A program made the translations under genes and the position numbers. A DNA stretch of 64,000 nucleotides, from assembly GCA_903813345.2 (NCBI GenBank), contig CAIIXF020000011.1, positions 6,160,571-6,224,570 on the forward strand. The letters run 5' to 3'. The notes below the pieces were generated by a model. The model searched no databases. It was not told the DNA's origin and saw only the letters and a list, made by a program, of their open reading frames with translations. This document shows, piece after piece, positions 38,801-53,800 of the stretch. Source of the DNA: Owenia fusiformis. Its lineage: Eukaryota > Annelida > Polychaeta > Sabellida > Oweniidae. Numbering within the stretch: the first letter of the stretch is position 1; each line of letters begins with the position of its first letter.

Positions 38801-41800
38801 ACAAGAAATAGGATGTCTATATGTGAAGTAAACATTCTAAATTGTATAGAAATGGAAGAAAATCAGGTAGTTCATTCAAATTTTAGAGAGAAATAATGCA
38901 AAATAGGGATGAAAGGAGAGAAATATGAGAGACTTTTTTGTAGAATTAGGATCATAATTGACATACATGTGATTAGGTGATTAGGATGTAGTTACAAGAG
39001 TCACAAAACTGTAAATGTGTGACATCTTGTTGGCTCAGATATATGAAATATGTCAATGGGTCATTTGATTCCACGTGGCCAGAAAAAGGAATTTGGGAGA
39101 TAGGCTTTTCCTACAGGAGAAAAGGGGATACACGTTGATGGGATTTATGGATCAAATTAATACTAGGAGGTAAAGAGGTAATGGTCGGGAGTTGGTACTA
39201 AAAGGGGGCTTAACATAGGATGGAGAGAATGGGATTGGCATTTGGGATACGAAAATAAAATTGACATCAGATTGAAAAAATGGGGTAGATGAATTGAGAA
39301 ACAATAGTGGCCTCACCTAGAAAGATACAAAACATCAAATTATCTCCAAATCCAACATCATTTCTCGATTATAAAATCAAATCAAGAATAGCCTAATCTA
39401 TATTTATGTTATTCATATAACATAAAAAATTTTTAAATGTTATTAAAGGCAGGATGTTGATGCACAAAATTACAATCTTCTAAATGTGAAAACAACTTCT
39501 ATTTCATTTCTGACCATTTAATAAAGGAAACAGTCCACTTTATAGCATTAGAACTCACAAGTCACAATATAAGCCAATTAATCAACCAGTCTATTAACAA
39601 TAACCATACTATCATATTCACATGGTATATTGTGAAAAATCAATGGTCTTGTCATTAATTTGAAATATATCTTGATATAGCTGTAGCATACCTTAATAAC
39701 AAGGTGTGTGGTGTGAACTTAAATTCATGGGATGTTTTAGATTTTTACTTTTTGCAACATTTTTAAGCACTCAATGAGTTATCAGTAATTGTATACCAAT
39801 TATTGAGACTCTGAGAGTCAAATTTGTTTATTTTGAGATAAATGAAAAAACTTGAAATTTTCTATAAGGTTTAATTCCTATATCCCAGATAACAAACCAT
39901 ATATACACGTGTAACATTTGAAATTAATCGTCAAGCTTAACAGCTTGTGCAAAAATGAAAAATGTCCTGTTATACTTATTATGATTTACAATTATTGTAA
40001 TGATGACCTGTCCATGTGTTATATAACATAAAACATTAGCAATTAGTAATTGTCTGTCGAAACATACACATAAGCAATTAATTTGATGTGACAGTGAAAA
40101 ACAAAGAACACGTCATTGCGTGTACTGCATACTAATGGGAAAATACGATTTTATATCTCATTTGCCAGCCTTGAATTGAAGAAGGCTGTACATAGAGATT
40201 ATAGAGAACAGTTCAGGTTAAAACAATAAGAGAATAGCGTAGGATATACATCATTAATTAAAGGATATATGGTATATTAGAAATAAACCGGATATACAAG
40301 TTCAATAACCATCCTAGGATAAAAAACAATCGGTTATACAATTATAAGAGGATATGTGATACAGTACATCAGGAATAAATGAATATTCACATTAATTACA
40401 CCTATTTTGTGATAAAGAAAATTGTCACATATTCATCATTCATTAACGGATATAGAGAACATGTACTGGCCCCTAATTGGGTTTTAATTAGAATATAAGT
40501 GTTATTTGTCCAGGATTGTTATAATATACCATGGATGGGCATGCATCAGGATGACTGTATCTCAAGCATTTCAGAATATCACATATTCAAATTTATGGCT
40601 TTATTGATACAACATACAGTCTGGAACCTTAATTGGATTTTAATTAGAATATAAGTGTTATTTGTCCAGGATTGTCATTATATATGACAGGGATTATTCT
40701 TGAAGCAGAATGAATCTTAAGAGGGAGCACACTGATAAGGTATGAAAGAGAGTTGATCCTTCTCCTTTAGGAGACATTCATGAGACTCCTTTGGGAGCCA
40801 ATATGATAAATGATGATGACGTTTTTTTGTGTTCTATGGCCATATCAAATAATGAAGCAAGCAAGCAAATAAATATACAAACAAATAAATGAACATACAA
40901 ACAAGTAAATAAACATACAAACAAGTAAATGAACATACAAACAAGTAAATGAGCATACAAACAAGTAAATGGTCACATAAAAAAGGCAAACCAAAGGCAT
41001 AACTACAAAAAGCATTGATATTTAAAATCCGCTAGGTTTACATTATCAAGTCAAATTTTTCGAAATTCAAGCAATCTTAAATGAATCTACATTACCAATC
41101 AATCTAACACCACAGTTTGAGAAAGAACGAAAATATACATATTCTCTGGTATCATTGATTTGTGAACTTTACTTGACCTACATATTAATTTCCAAAAGAA
41201 CAATAACGTAAAATAACAATGGCGTGTTACTATTGATTGACAAATGGTCATTTCGGAACAGAGATACGAATATTGACTTTCCCAACACTGTACAATCCAT
41301 TGCCTGTTTTTTAATTAGCATTAATGAAATTAAAGGACCATTTGAGATAAAATGGTATTTTATGGCCCTGAGAGAAGGCTTCTCTTTTCTCAATAAGCCT
41401 AAATTGTAAATGTCATGTTTTGAGATTTTTAGATTTAAAAATATTAAGACGTCGGAGCTTAGAGTTAATTTCAGAAATTAAGAATGTTTGACTAAAAAAG
41501 AGAAAATGACCAGGCCTTAACACAGGCTATACTCTGAATTGGCGTTAGCGATAACATTGATTAAACATGTCCTTACTAATGGTCACTAATTAATTCAACT
41601 CTAAAGTCTATTGTTCTAGTTTGATTTGTGTTGATATGTCATGGATTGATGTCCTGTATTGATTCATACGTATAATGGTCATACCAAGTGCTGTTGAGGG
41701 GGTGTAATATAGGGAATATCCAGAGGGAAGATATCATAAGGATAACCTCTGAATACTTCTCCTTCCGAGATATGATATTACAGCTCTGATCTCAAACACA

Positions 41801-44800
41801 GCCATGGTGATTATTATAATTGGAGTTGAAATATGATGTTGAAGTATGATTTTTAGCTATTGGTATTACATCATACAATGTCATGATTTTCTGGCTTATA
41901 CTGATAGTCTGATTGGATATTGGTTAGATCAACTAATCAATTGTTTATAAAGAGGGGAGACAAAGTCAATTTCTTGAACAGGGTAATCAGGAGAACACTC
42001 AAGTCATATTTCTTTTGTGTTTATTTGAGATTTGACCATACACTTTCCCGTAAAAAAGCTTTATTAAGCATCAAAGGGTTCTCTGTCATATCAAATCTCT
42101 CTTAACATTATTTTTATCTGCTTTTTATGTCATAGTAAATACTGGGGTTCTCTTGAAGCACCTGGTTATGGTGTTTACAGAGCTTTAATCCAATAATTCA
42201 ATTCAATCTCGTGGGAGTTGAACACAAAAAAGGATTTGAATAACTAGAGTTGAATAATTAATTCAGTCCTCAAGTTTTCTCAAAGAAAATGTCTTGGGAA
42301 AATATTTGGTCAAAGGTAAATAGTTTGGATCTCAAAAACTTGATCCCAAAAATGGTCCGTACCCCTCATGAAAGGTTGGGAATCCTCTAGCTCTAGGTAG
42401 CCTATAAAGGGAGATAATGGGTCAATGGCTATTGAAAACCATAAGAGCCTATTTGACTTGACTGCAATAATATTAAAAACTATGTTTAATAACATTTCAT
42501 TGAGCAGTTCATGGCAGATATGATATACAAACACTGAGTTGAAAGCAACTGTAAAATGATTTGATTTTGAGTGATTTTATGTTTGTGTCGGGTCAGGGAC
42601 TGGTCAAACTTGGTACCAGCTCAGTAAGAGACATCAGTAAATAAAATAGACTCATAAGTACTCTTCAAAATATATACAGGAGTGGGGTATGTATTTGTAC
42701 AGTATATGGTAATTGGACATACAAAAAACAAATAAAATGTTGTATTTGTATAGCAGAGTGGAATATATGGTCATTGGACATATAAAAATACAAAGGTTGT
42801 TGAGCATCAAGTCTCTTCATATTACATCAGGTCCCGTACGAGCTCGTCCGAGAATTACGAGTCATTACGGGTAAAAAGAAGCATGATCCTCGGATGCGCT
42901 CGTACGGAGCTAATTTTTACAGGAGTGGGGTATGTATTTGTACAGTAGAGTAGAACATATGATCATTGGACATATAAAACTATGTGCATCAAGTTTTTAC
43001 CTCTCTCTCTTTCTAAATTATCCTCCCAAGATTGTGTCATTCCCAAAAGAAGGACCAAAGTGGATAATTGCTTGACCCCTGTAAATGGAGAATGTGAGCG
43101 ATTGTAGAAGTATTTGTTACAAGGATGGGGTTCATTGGGGTTCGTTGCAAGACTCATGAATTGACAATGAGATATATAGGTAGATACTTTAGTAGCTTCA
43201 GTAGCACCAACAACTGATTTCATATACTTGGGTATAGCAGTTGGAACATAGTTCTCTTCATTATAACAAATGGGAAATGACTCCTGTGGGAGACAATTGA
43301 GTACATGACTCCTACTCCTTTAGGAGACAAACAAAAGGTGATTCAAGAACCAAACAAACAAGCAAACAAACAAACAAACTAACATACAAAGAAATTAGAT
43401 TTATAAACAGTTGAATACAAACAAACATAAGGCTACATTTAATAATTTATAGGAAACAATGGCATTGGATTTACAATTGCCATAACTGTAATTGAACACA
43501 TGGTCAGATCATAAAACATCTCTCAAACGACAAGAGCCGAGAGGAAATGAAGCGCTATTATATGGAGCGCAAGCTAGTTTAATTGGTGTAATTGAACAAA
43601 CCCACAGATTGCGAAGGTTTTATAACTTGCAATTACAAAATGGAGAGAGTTTGAAATCTACCCGTATCTATCGATTTGCAAAAAGTGTTGTATTACTAGA
43701 TCGGATTGTGTTTTCTCTTCTTTTTTTGAGGGAGGGGGAGGGGTAGGACAAAGGGTAACACAAGGGCTTAGATTAATATTGAACAACCATTTTCAAAGGT
43801 GATTTCTTCTACTCTTTTCTTAAACCAAGTGACTGAATTGGAGAAATTGTATGGGATGGGTGGCAATAAATGGGTCAGGGCATAGTCTCTATTGAGAGGT
43901 AACTCAATGTACCTATTTTTGTTGGTAAGCTTGTATGCCCCCTCTCTATTCTCAAACAAATTGCAGGGAGTTAAACTGAAGGCCTTGACTTGAGTGTAAG
44001 ACTTCTCTATAAAGATAATCCCATGTTCTGGTTTCATTCATCACTAATTAGTAATTTCAAATTACAAAAATGTATAATTATCATCTAATTATTTGCCATA
44101 ATTTTGGTTATTATCTCTCCAAGTTCAAAAAATGTATATTTATAAATGAGATATTCGATATAATTGCTTTTATTAACACAAAGGATAGAACAATGTTATT
44201 TATGCAAACAATATTTTATCGTGAGAAAATGAATATTTTATTGTGAGAAATCAACTAATTTCTTTCTTTCATGTTCATTTTAGCATCATTCATTTGCACT
44301 GTCAAAGCGTAGACGATTAAAGGTAAAATTGCATTATGGGTACACTGTTGCATTATGGGATGCACTGTTGGATTTAGTTATGTACTTTGGTTATGGCATG
44401 TGCTTTGATTTTTTTTATAGATTATGGGATAGGTCTAGTAACAATACTTACAATACAGGGTGATGCTGACTTCCTATCTAGAGGACACCCTGTATTATGT
44501 ATAATGTTATATTGTTCAGTGTTTGTTTATGTAAATTCCACCCAGAATGTATGTTTTGATATTTTATTGGTTTTGGGAGTAGGATATTGTATTTTTATTC
44601 TTCTTCTTGACCAGTACCTGTGTCTTTTTGTGTCCCCAAATCCTTATAACTTTTACTACTAACTTTTATATTTTATTTATTTAATTAAAGAACAAAGAAT
44701 TCTTTTGAATATAGATGTGGGAAATTGAAAACATTGTAATCTGTATCTCAACCCACTTGATAAATTGATAAAACTTTTAAAATATTATCACTATTACTCA

Positions 44801-47800
44801 TTGTTTAATAAACAAATTATTCAATCATATTTGAAATTCAGTTTAAGTCCAGGAAATGTCAAATATGAGTAATTATCGTTTGGTATTTTTGTCACGTCTT
44901 TTTCGCGTTATTGTAACATTATCTTACAGCATTAAAATACATCTGCGATTGTCATTTATAACCATTCAATGAAAAGAAACATAACAGGAAAAGTTCATTA
45001 ACAATTATATCAGAGGTTGTTCAACCCCCGTATAATTTATCGAATTCTGAACATTTCATTTTGTATTTTTGGATAATCTAATAGTAATATAACATATATG
45101 AGGAATAATTTGATTTTAGTTGAGTAATATCGTATTCTTCAAAAATATTTTATGATTTTTCATGTTTTTAGTAGGACAAGAATAAAATAATTGTGGTTTA
45201 TATTTGGGAGGGTAGCCCCATAACATAAAATAGGTCTATAACAATCAGTGTCAGAGGTTGAATTAGTCTAACAATGAATTATAGAACATTTTTTGCGGGA
45301 AATGGAAATTAGCGGGAAATCTTGTCATAGTTTTTGAATTAACTGCTTGATTTAGACATAGAGTTAGAATTGCTTGTATCCGGGATGAGATCTGAGAATA
45401 GATAGACTCAAAGTTCGTTTGAAATAATTTTTTATATACTAGTGAAAACTGTACAATGTTTTTTACAATTGGAATACATACTTTTTTCATGAGAAAAATT
45501 TGTATCATGTGATATAAATATGAGAATGCAGAACATCAAAATGGTGGGAATGATGGTAATTACTAAAGTGCATGATTTTTACTTACAAAATAGCATGTGT
45601 GCACCGTCACATTTATGTACTATATTTTCACAAGTCATTTTGTGAAATGTGTTAGATCGTTACTTATGTATATGTATGTATTGCATGTCTAGCCTTGGGC
45701 GTGTGTCATAATTTGAAATGTAAAATGTATTTGAAAAGAATGGATTTAGCAAGGAATTAAATAAACGGGCATGTAGTACACACTCTAAATTGTACAGAAA
45801 TGCAAAAAAATCAGACACTTCATTCAAATTTTAGAGAGAAATAGGCAAAAATGCATGAGCAGACGGACATTTTGAGATTTGGTAGCCTGGGGTTAATGTT
45901 GAATACCAATTAATTTTCTTGTTTTCAGAACTCAAGGTTAGTTGCAGGTGTTTCAGAATGCATGAATTACATTCACAAAAACCTATATTGCATTTTTTAT
46001 TTTATATTAAAAACTAAAAGAATCAATTTAGTTAGGGGTGGTGTCCAAATGTTGACAATTGTTGAACAAAAAATTTACTTAATTTCGTTACGGTTTCACC
46101 CCCATTTGTCTACATAATATACATTAAAATAGACAGTGTTGCTTTGCAAATCATTTGAATTTCAATCAGATTTTATTACTCATTTATTTCATATGCCATC
46201 TCTCCTAACAAAATTGACTTCATTTTGTCAGGATAGTTGTCAATTGGATACTATCCCCAGTATAGGTTGATACATGCAATAGCCTAGCAGGCAATATCTG
46301 CATACACATAATATATAACATTATCAGTAAAATTGTCAGTGTTGTGTAGTCAGATCAGGACGATAATCACTTTTTGCTAAAGGGCTTGACAATGTATGTT
46401 TACAATTACATATATGATCAATACTTTGTTTTATTGTAAACCCTGAGCTTAATTGGATTTTTTTTTATTTTTCAGCCATTTCTATACTGCTCTTATGACC
46501 GTGAGCCGTCGAAGGTACTAACAATAGAACGGAGACCTCATTCTGCGGATTTCTTAGATGAAATCGATAAATGTGCAAATACAGACAATATTCCATTGCC
46601 AACCCCTGAGGAACAAATTCGAGAGATGTCGAAATCACAGCCGAGTAATCTCGTCCCTATAGATGTCACTGGGTCAGGATTCACTAGGATGTGTTCATAT
46701 AGGACGTCATTAAAAAGTGTGGAATATCTGGATGAGGACACAGAAAGGCGGCGAAGGAAACGTAATCGCCGTCGAACAATCTCCGAGATACCAAATGCGG
46801 TTTCTTGTGATCTGACCCGTGTGGAGAATACTGCTCCAAGATCAACAAGCGCTCATTCACTGCGGAGCTCATCTGATCGAAGACACCGTAGTAGGACGTT
46901 AGAAATTGAATCATTGGATTACGGCAGCTCAGAAACACTAAACACATCGTCCAAATCTGAGGACAAAAAGAAGAAAAAATGGTCATGGTTCGGTAGTAAA
47001 AAAGACATTAAGATGTTCGGTAGTAAGAAAGACATCAAGATAAAAGACTCAAAGTCGAAAAACCAAAGTGTGAAGCGATCAGAATCCTTACCCCGATCCT
47101 TAACATCATCAACTTCTACACGAGAGCCAATCATCATTCGGGAAAAACCACGAGAAAGTCATAAATTCTCATTGAGTAATTTAGTTTCCTCTGTTCGGCA
47201 ATCAATGAGACGTTCAAAATCCATGTCTGTCGTTAAACCGAAAAGTAAAAATTATGACATTGAGAAACAGCGTAAGATTAACGAGCATAATAATTTGATG
47301 GCTCGACAGGAAGTCTCTAAATACAGTCAGGTTAAATTGCCCAATAGCCACGAGGAGCCAAGGTACGCAACAGTGGGTAATACAACAGTGAAACTACGAG
47401 AGAGTACAGGAAAACTGAGCAAAGATGAACGACAGTCATCGTCAGGTAAATACCTATATGTCAATGTTTTGACTGAAATTGCCTAAAATAAATGAAAAAC
47501 TGATTTTGGCTAAAGTCCTGATGGTAAATATTGAGAAGTTATCTTTTTATATTGTCATAACTGAGAATCTATCATTTTGGTGTCATCCACTCTAAACAGA
47601 CCAATGTGACTTCTGCAAATAACAATTTTATTCTAAAGAGAGCAAGAAGATAATTTCTGGATTTTTATAACATTGACATTTGAGAATTCACTAAAGGCAA
47701 TGTTTCAGATATCATCTACTTAGATATTTTTGTAAACGGAAAGAACTAAGTGGATAATGTCTGGGCTCTCTGTTCGAAGCATGAGAATTCATGCTTATAT

Positions 47801-50800
47801 TTAGACGTTTTCTTTCAAGTCTAAAAACCAATCTTCTTCAGGAAATTATGTCTTCATGGATTTGTAGCTTTTAGTTGTGAATTAATGTGACATCTACATT
47901 GACTCAGCTTGATGTCAGCTTATTTAATGCAGAAATTCAGATAAAAAGAACATGTCATAAGGTCTAATTTGTCTGCAACATTTTGAAATAATGCGATGAG
48001 AAAATTCAAAGGTGGTGTCTGTCTGAGTGTGTGTGTGCGTGTGGTAAAATGATAAATGTCCAATTGAATTCGCATCTTTCTTTTGTGCATTTGGTGCGGA
48101 AAAAACTAGTTTACCTGTCTGGATATTTTAAATGTGCATCCATGTAGATATCAGCATGTATGATTTGAATGTTTTTTATTGAACAACGGCACAATCGGGA
48201 CATCTGTACTTCAAATCAATTAGTGTTTTCAAATGTTCATGACGCTTTGAACCATCAATGGAATTTCAAATTGATATAAATATTTTAATTGGTGTATTTT
48301 CCTTTCTCAATGTGCCAAATTTTGACAGCTCTTTGCATCACAAAATATGTTCATTTTTAAGATCATAGATCCAGGCTTCATCTCACACTAATCCGTCTAA
48401 AAGGGGAATTAAAATGAAGGGGTGGGGGAGGAAGGGATGCAAGCCTTGTTTGTGTTTCCATAATATATGCAAAAAATAATATTATAAATCTGAAGTTTTG
48501 CATGTACATAAATTATTGAAATAAATAAATATATATACATGTATATAAAAAACAAAAATCAAACATAATGATTGTAAATCTTATTGCATTTTGTGGTTCA
48601 TTTTTCAGGAAATTGGAGTCTCAGTACGAGTGCCAGGCATTCAATGGAGTCAGATTGGACACAGTCCACACACAGTAACAGCACAACTACATCGCCAAAA
48701 CATACACAGTCCCAGTCGTCATTTGATAAAGACTCTGCGGTGTCTTTGAGCACATACCCGTCACCTCCTCCCACAGAAGACAGGTTGGTAGTCTAAATTT
48801 GAACCATGCTCATGTTTCCATCAGTCCCCCCAAATGTCTCCTACCCCCCCCCCTCACCACTATCATTCTTATTAACAGAGCTATTCAATCTAAAGGACCA
48901 CCCATACATGTAGGCTGAAACATCATAATTTTTCAGTCCAATTATATGTGAAATATTTGAGCATCTCAGATTACCATTCTCAGGAAAGAGTCAGATACTT
49001 GTTAGGCAAAAGTATAACTTTCTTTGTTCTCCAAAATTTTTTCTGAACTGGTAACACAATTTTCAGTCTTCTTTCTGACTAAAACTAGTCGAAAAATTGT
49101 ACTTTTCTCATGACTTTATATCCAGATATCATAATTTCTATTTATTCCAAAGAAACTCAAAGGATAATGTTTACTTGTTCTCAGATGCAGAGAGATGTTC
49201 ATTTTTGGGACAATGCTTGAATGTAAACCAAACAAACAAACAAAAGAATTAAACAAGAAAGCAAACAAAGCATTTAAAATTCCATAAATTCTTGGTTTAG
49301 AAAAGTATCAACTTTGGACTACCATTGAAATGAAAATAACATTTGAAAGTAGTTGTAAGATAAATAAGCCATCGTGAATGAAGTTTGCTACTTATCTTGA
49401 GAATTCTGACAAAAATAGCTACTCCTTAAAATGTTTGAGAGCGAATGCAATTTTATCGTGAAATTGAAAACAAAATTGAGATCCATTTATCTTTCTTTAG
49501 CACCTTGATTGAATAGAGTATTTCTGTGTATTTGCAAATGGTTTTTAGAATCGTTCGACCAAAATGGCAATTATGGCAACTACTTTTCATCTCTTTCACT
49601 AGAATTGATAGAAGCCAGTATAAGGTCATATTAACTTTAGATGTTTAAAAGCCCCTGAAGTTTTTTAAATAAGATGAATATACCACTTGCAAATATATGA
49701 CTGTGTGTAAAAGGCTTTTAAATTACAAATATACAGTTAAACCTGTATATCCCAAATGTGAACACCTCTTAATAATCTGAACACCTGACAATGTGACCAC
49801 CTTTTCAATGTCCAAATTTTGTAATCTCCGATTGACTACTATGTAAAAAACTTTGAATTTGAAAATATACTAATTCAAACACTTTTGGCTTGTCCCAGTC
49901 ACATTCATATTAGACAGGTCTTACTGTATACCATAAATACTTAAATCAAGGCCTATGTATATTAGATACTTCAGTTGCTAGTAGCTGTATATGAGTCAGC
50001 ACTTAGATTTTACTGAATGCTTATAATACAGGTATTTTTGATACAAAGTTTAAAGTTTTTAATGTTGCATTATTTGTTAACTCACTTTGAATGGTCAAAA
50101 AATATCTTTAAGGTGCTCCTGAAGTGATTTAACAATATTTTTTGTCAGTATTATAACTTGAAAACTATTTTGATCAAAATGGATATTATCAAAACTTATT
50201 TCATTTGAGTCATTCTTATTCAATATTCATTATACGGAAACTTAATATGATATAAAATTTATTTTCAAAAATGTAGGTTAATTTCTGTATATTTATGATA
50301 TTGTTTGGGATGACCAATATGTAATGATATAATATAATAATATAAATAACATGAGCAGTTACCAATACTTAAAATATCCTATTACTTTTCAGGTTTCCCT
50401 CAAGTGAAACTACCAGCTGTATTGCAGAGACACCTATAGAAGATGACAGTACTTTAGTTGGAGATGACGAAGATGCCAGTACGATCCAAGATGGTGGGAA
50501 TAGTTTACAACGTGGTCCAACAGTTCGTAAAAGTTTCACAAAAATGAGCACCGAGGCTTGGTTAAAGAGCTTAGAACGAGATGGTCGCTCAAGATCGAAA
50601 TCTCGTTCAAAATCGCTGGAGAAACTCCCTGGATTAAAAGCTGTGTTAAGTCAGGAGAATCTATTGGCGTATGATGAACAACAGAATATTGGGACGCAGA
50701 AATATTTTTATCGGACTAAATCGAGAAATGACGATGAAGTGTCTTCCGTGCACTCCTGCGACATGGAAGGATTTTATACATCAATGCACACAGATAGTGG

Positions 50801-53800
50801 CTTGAGCAAACGTTTGGCAGTGAAATCAGCCATCATACCAAAAAATTCAAAAGGGGTATTGAAAAACCAAGTTAAGGATTTTAATCTATCAATGGAAAGT
50901 AGTACCCCAAGTACATCCTCGTCGGTTAACAGTGTAGTGCTTCGTTCCAAGAAAGTAGAGCCACCAAAAATTGAAAGCGTGGCAATAAGGACAAAACCTC
51001 AGAACTTAGCAGTTCAAAAAGTGAAGAAAATTGAAAAGAAAGGGGCCAAGTCTCATAAAATACCTCCCCCTCCTCCTCCCAGGCTGTCCACGCTGAGCAA
51101 CTCGGAACTCAGTCTCACCTCTGAAATGACGATTCTCTTTGATAAAATCATGCACGATAAAACCAAATCGAGTTCAAGTTTGAACAGCTCGAGTAAATCA
51201 GAGCGTAGTTTTAGCGGGGTATTTAGAAACAGTACAATGAATAAATCAATAGAATTCAGCACGCTGTCCAATGTTTCAACGTTGGAATCGGACTCTGACG
51301 TGGAGTTGAACTCTAGGCTACATTCCAAAACTACAATGGATTCGACAATGTATTCGTTATGTTCCGTGAGTCCAATTATGAGCGAAGATGAGGAATATCT
51401 TAAATCCGATTATACGCCACACACGAAGGCATTCAGTGCATTCACTAATTCTAGTGACAGTATAACAATGACGAATGCCATGACCCGTGACCCCAGTGAA
51501 AGGACTTTAGAATTATCGCGCATTAGCAGCACCACCTATACCTCCCCAAATGGATCGCTCTCAAGTACGAATCGATATGGAAGCCTTAAGAAATCACATA
51601 CATTTAATTATGATGACACCCAAAATGATCAGACATTGGGTCTATCAGATATACAAGGATTAACGCTGAATTCGACAGACTCCTTTGGAACACTTACGGG
51701 TTCGAATGGTTCATTTATGCCATCTGAACCAGGGTCAACAGAAACGGTAAACAGTAAGAATAACCTACCTATTGGTCCTGTTGAAAAACTAACCAGATCC
51801 CATACATTCAATGGACCTCCTTTAAGTAGCTCAACATCATCATTACCAACCGCGAGCCAAACAATGACCAAGTCAATCTCCTTTGATACAGGGTCATTGA
51901 AAAAGAAAAAGGAAAATGAGCAACGGCCACATAGAAGACCCCTTCAAAAGACAATAAATGCTGATAGCCCCTATGCATTCCTTTTGAAATCTGGTTTGGA
52001 TTACTTCACATCTACACCTACAAAAGCAGCCGGTGTCCCGAAATCCAAATCATTTGATAATGCGAATTATTCAGAATGTGGCCCTATGAAGAGACAATTG
52101 TCAGATGAGACTTTACAGAGAAAACGTGCCATGCTAGCCAGACATTCATCTTTTGAGCCACAGTACACAAAATATGACCCCTATTTACATTACTCACAAT
52201 ATAATCCAAATGTCCCCATGGGTTTCAATGGATCATCCCTCCCCAGGAACTTCTCCCCGAATGATAGCCCAGCGAAAAGGCCATTCCTCGGATCAAATAT
52301 GGAAACTGTTGCACAGATACACCACATATCCAAACCAACGCCCAATTTCAACAGGGGAATGTCGATGCCTGGTGGACAAATCGAACCAACTGATTTCGAG
52401 TTTAATTCCAACTCATGGCCAAGATCACCCCCGCAAGCTAAAGCAACCTATCCAAGTATCTTGAAGAACCCTTCTAAGCAGCACAAATCTAGACCCCCAA
52501 GGACACTGAATTTTGCCCCTATTGTGAACATGTTCGACTCTGAGGACCCAAAGCAGCCAAAATTGCTCCCAACTCCAGTTACGCCTGATAAAAACATGCC
52601 AGAAAGGACCGCAATACCATTTAAGAATACTTTCAAGTCTCCGACAACTCCTGATGTGTTCCCATTTGGTATGACAACAATACCAGAAAATAAACCCTTT
52701 ATATTTACTGGCCTCAAAGACAATAACTCTAATCAAGCAGAATCGCACGTCACTCAACCAATAATTCATAAAAGCCCTGTAGGACAGGCCTCCAAACCCA
52801 ATATCATGAATTTATTGAGTAACGGAGATTCAAGCCCGATTCCGCCAGTTCTTCCTGATAAGTACCGACACTCACTTACTGTGAAGCCAAGAACAAGGGA
52901 GTTGTCCTCAGAGGCTAGTGATACCCCACTGGAGAGCCCGATGGAACCTATTCCTGATATACCAAAGCTAGAGATGCCTAACAGTCTTGCCAGTCACGCT
53001 AAATTTGAGCATATTTATGCCAAACCCCGTAATTTGGCCCAACAGATGGCGCCATATGCCAGCAGCGGTTCGTTTTCAGGAGTGACAACTAACCTTAATG
53101 CACCACCTATTGGTGACAATAGTAATAGTTCAAATTCCAATTCTGGAGGAGTTTTGGTCCTTAAAAATGGATTCCTAACGATGGCTAATCCAAGCTCACC
53201 AGCAGGATCGACAGCCTCACTCTCAAGTTCAAGTTCCAAAAGCTCAAACTACTCAAATCAGAGTGTGCCTTCAGCAAAAGGAGAAGATGGTTCAAATTCT
53301 AATTTGTCCTATGCATACCCTAAGCTAGGGGCCAACAACCAAGTGAAGCCACCTGTCGAGAAGAAAGACCCTTTCGCAATTATCCAAGCATCTAAAGAAC
53401 GACTTAAACAGAAAAAGCAACAAAACAGTGCCATTCCACGTCCAGTGTCTAGTACCCCTAAATTGTCTCCTGAACCAGAAGTGGTAGCCCCCAAAGCAGA
53501 GGGGAACATATTTACTCTAGGGGGAACCCATGATTCAAAAACTGTATCCCCCAAAGTGAACTTTACTAATGAAAATCGCTTCTCTCAAGAAAGAACCCCT
53601 GAACTTGAATTTGTGGTCCCCAAAGCTAAAACTACGCAACCGCTAAGAATATCTCCTAAAAGGAGTATGCTCCCTTTAAGGACAAAGGACCAATCACCTT
53701 CAACAACTCCTGAGTCTGTAATACAAAAGGAAGAACACTCAACGATCAAACAGGGACCTGAATTGACATGTCCAATTAAAGCCGATGTCCAAGTATCGCC

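Larger units (their letters stand above)
38341..44283 (+). other. NHS intron before the microexon
   Basis: Contains direct repeats (40480-40545 and 40620-40690, shared aattagaatataagtgttat), a 20-bp tandem repeat (40858-40972), a duplicated gagtggggtatgtatttgta block (42670-42830, 42918-42990), a (CAAA)n tract near 43355, and a more GC-balanced segment at 43496-43700. No other exon recognised. Confidence 0.7.
44323..46475 (+). other. NHS intron after the microexon
   Basis: AT-rich; contains the mini-palindrome (44453-44495) and one dispersed repeat (45712-45880). Nothing else seen. Confidence 0.7.

Noticed and set aside
43492-43746. 84-codon plus-strand open frame in an NHS intron
   Set aside because: Coding-like composition at first glance, but no family motif and no exon-type splice phases; kept only as a possible regulatory island.
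46538-47137. Antisense open frames of 67-100 codons
   Set aside because: Shadows of the conserved NHS exon.
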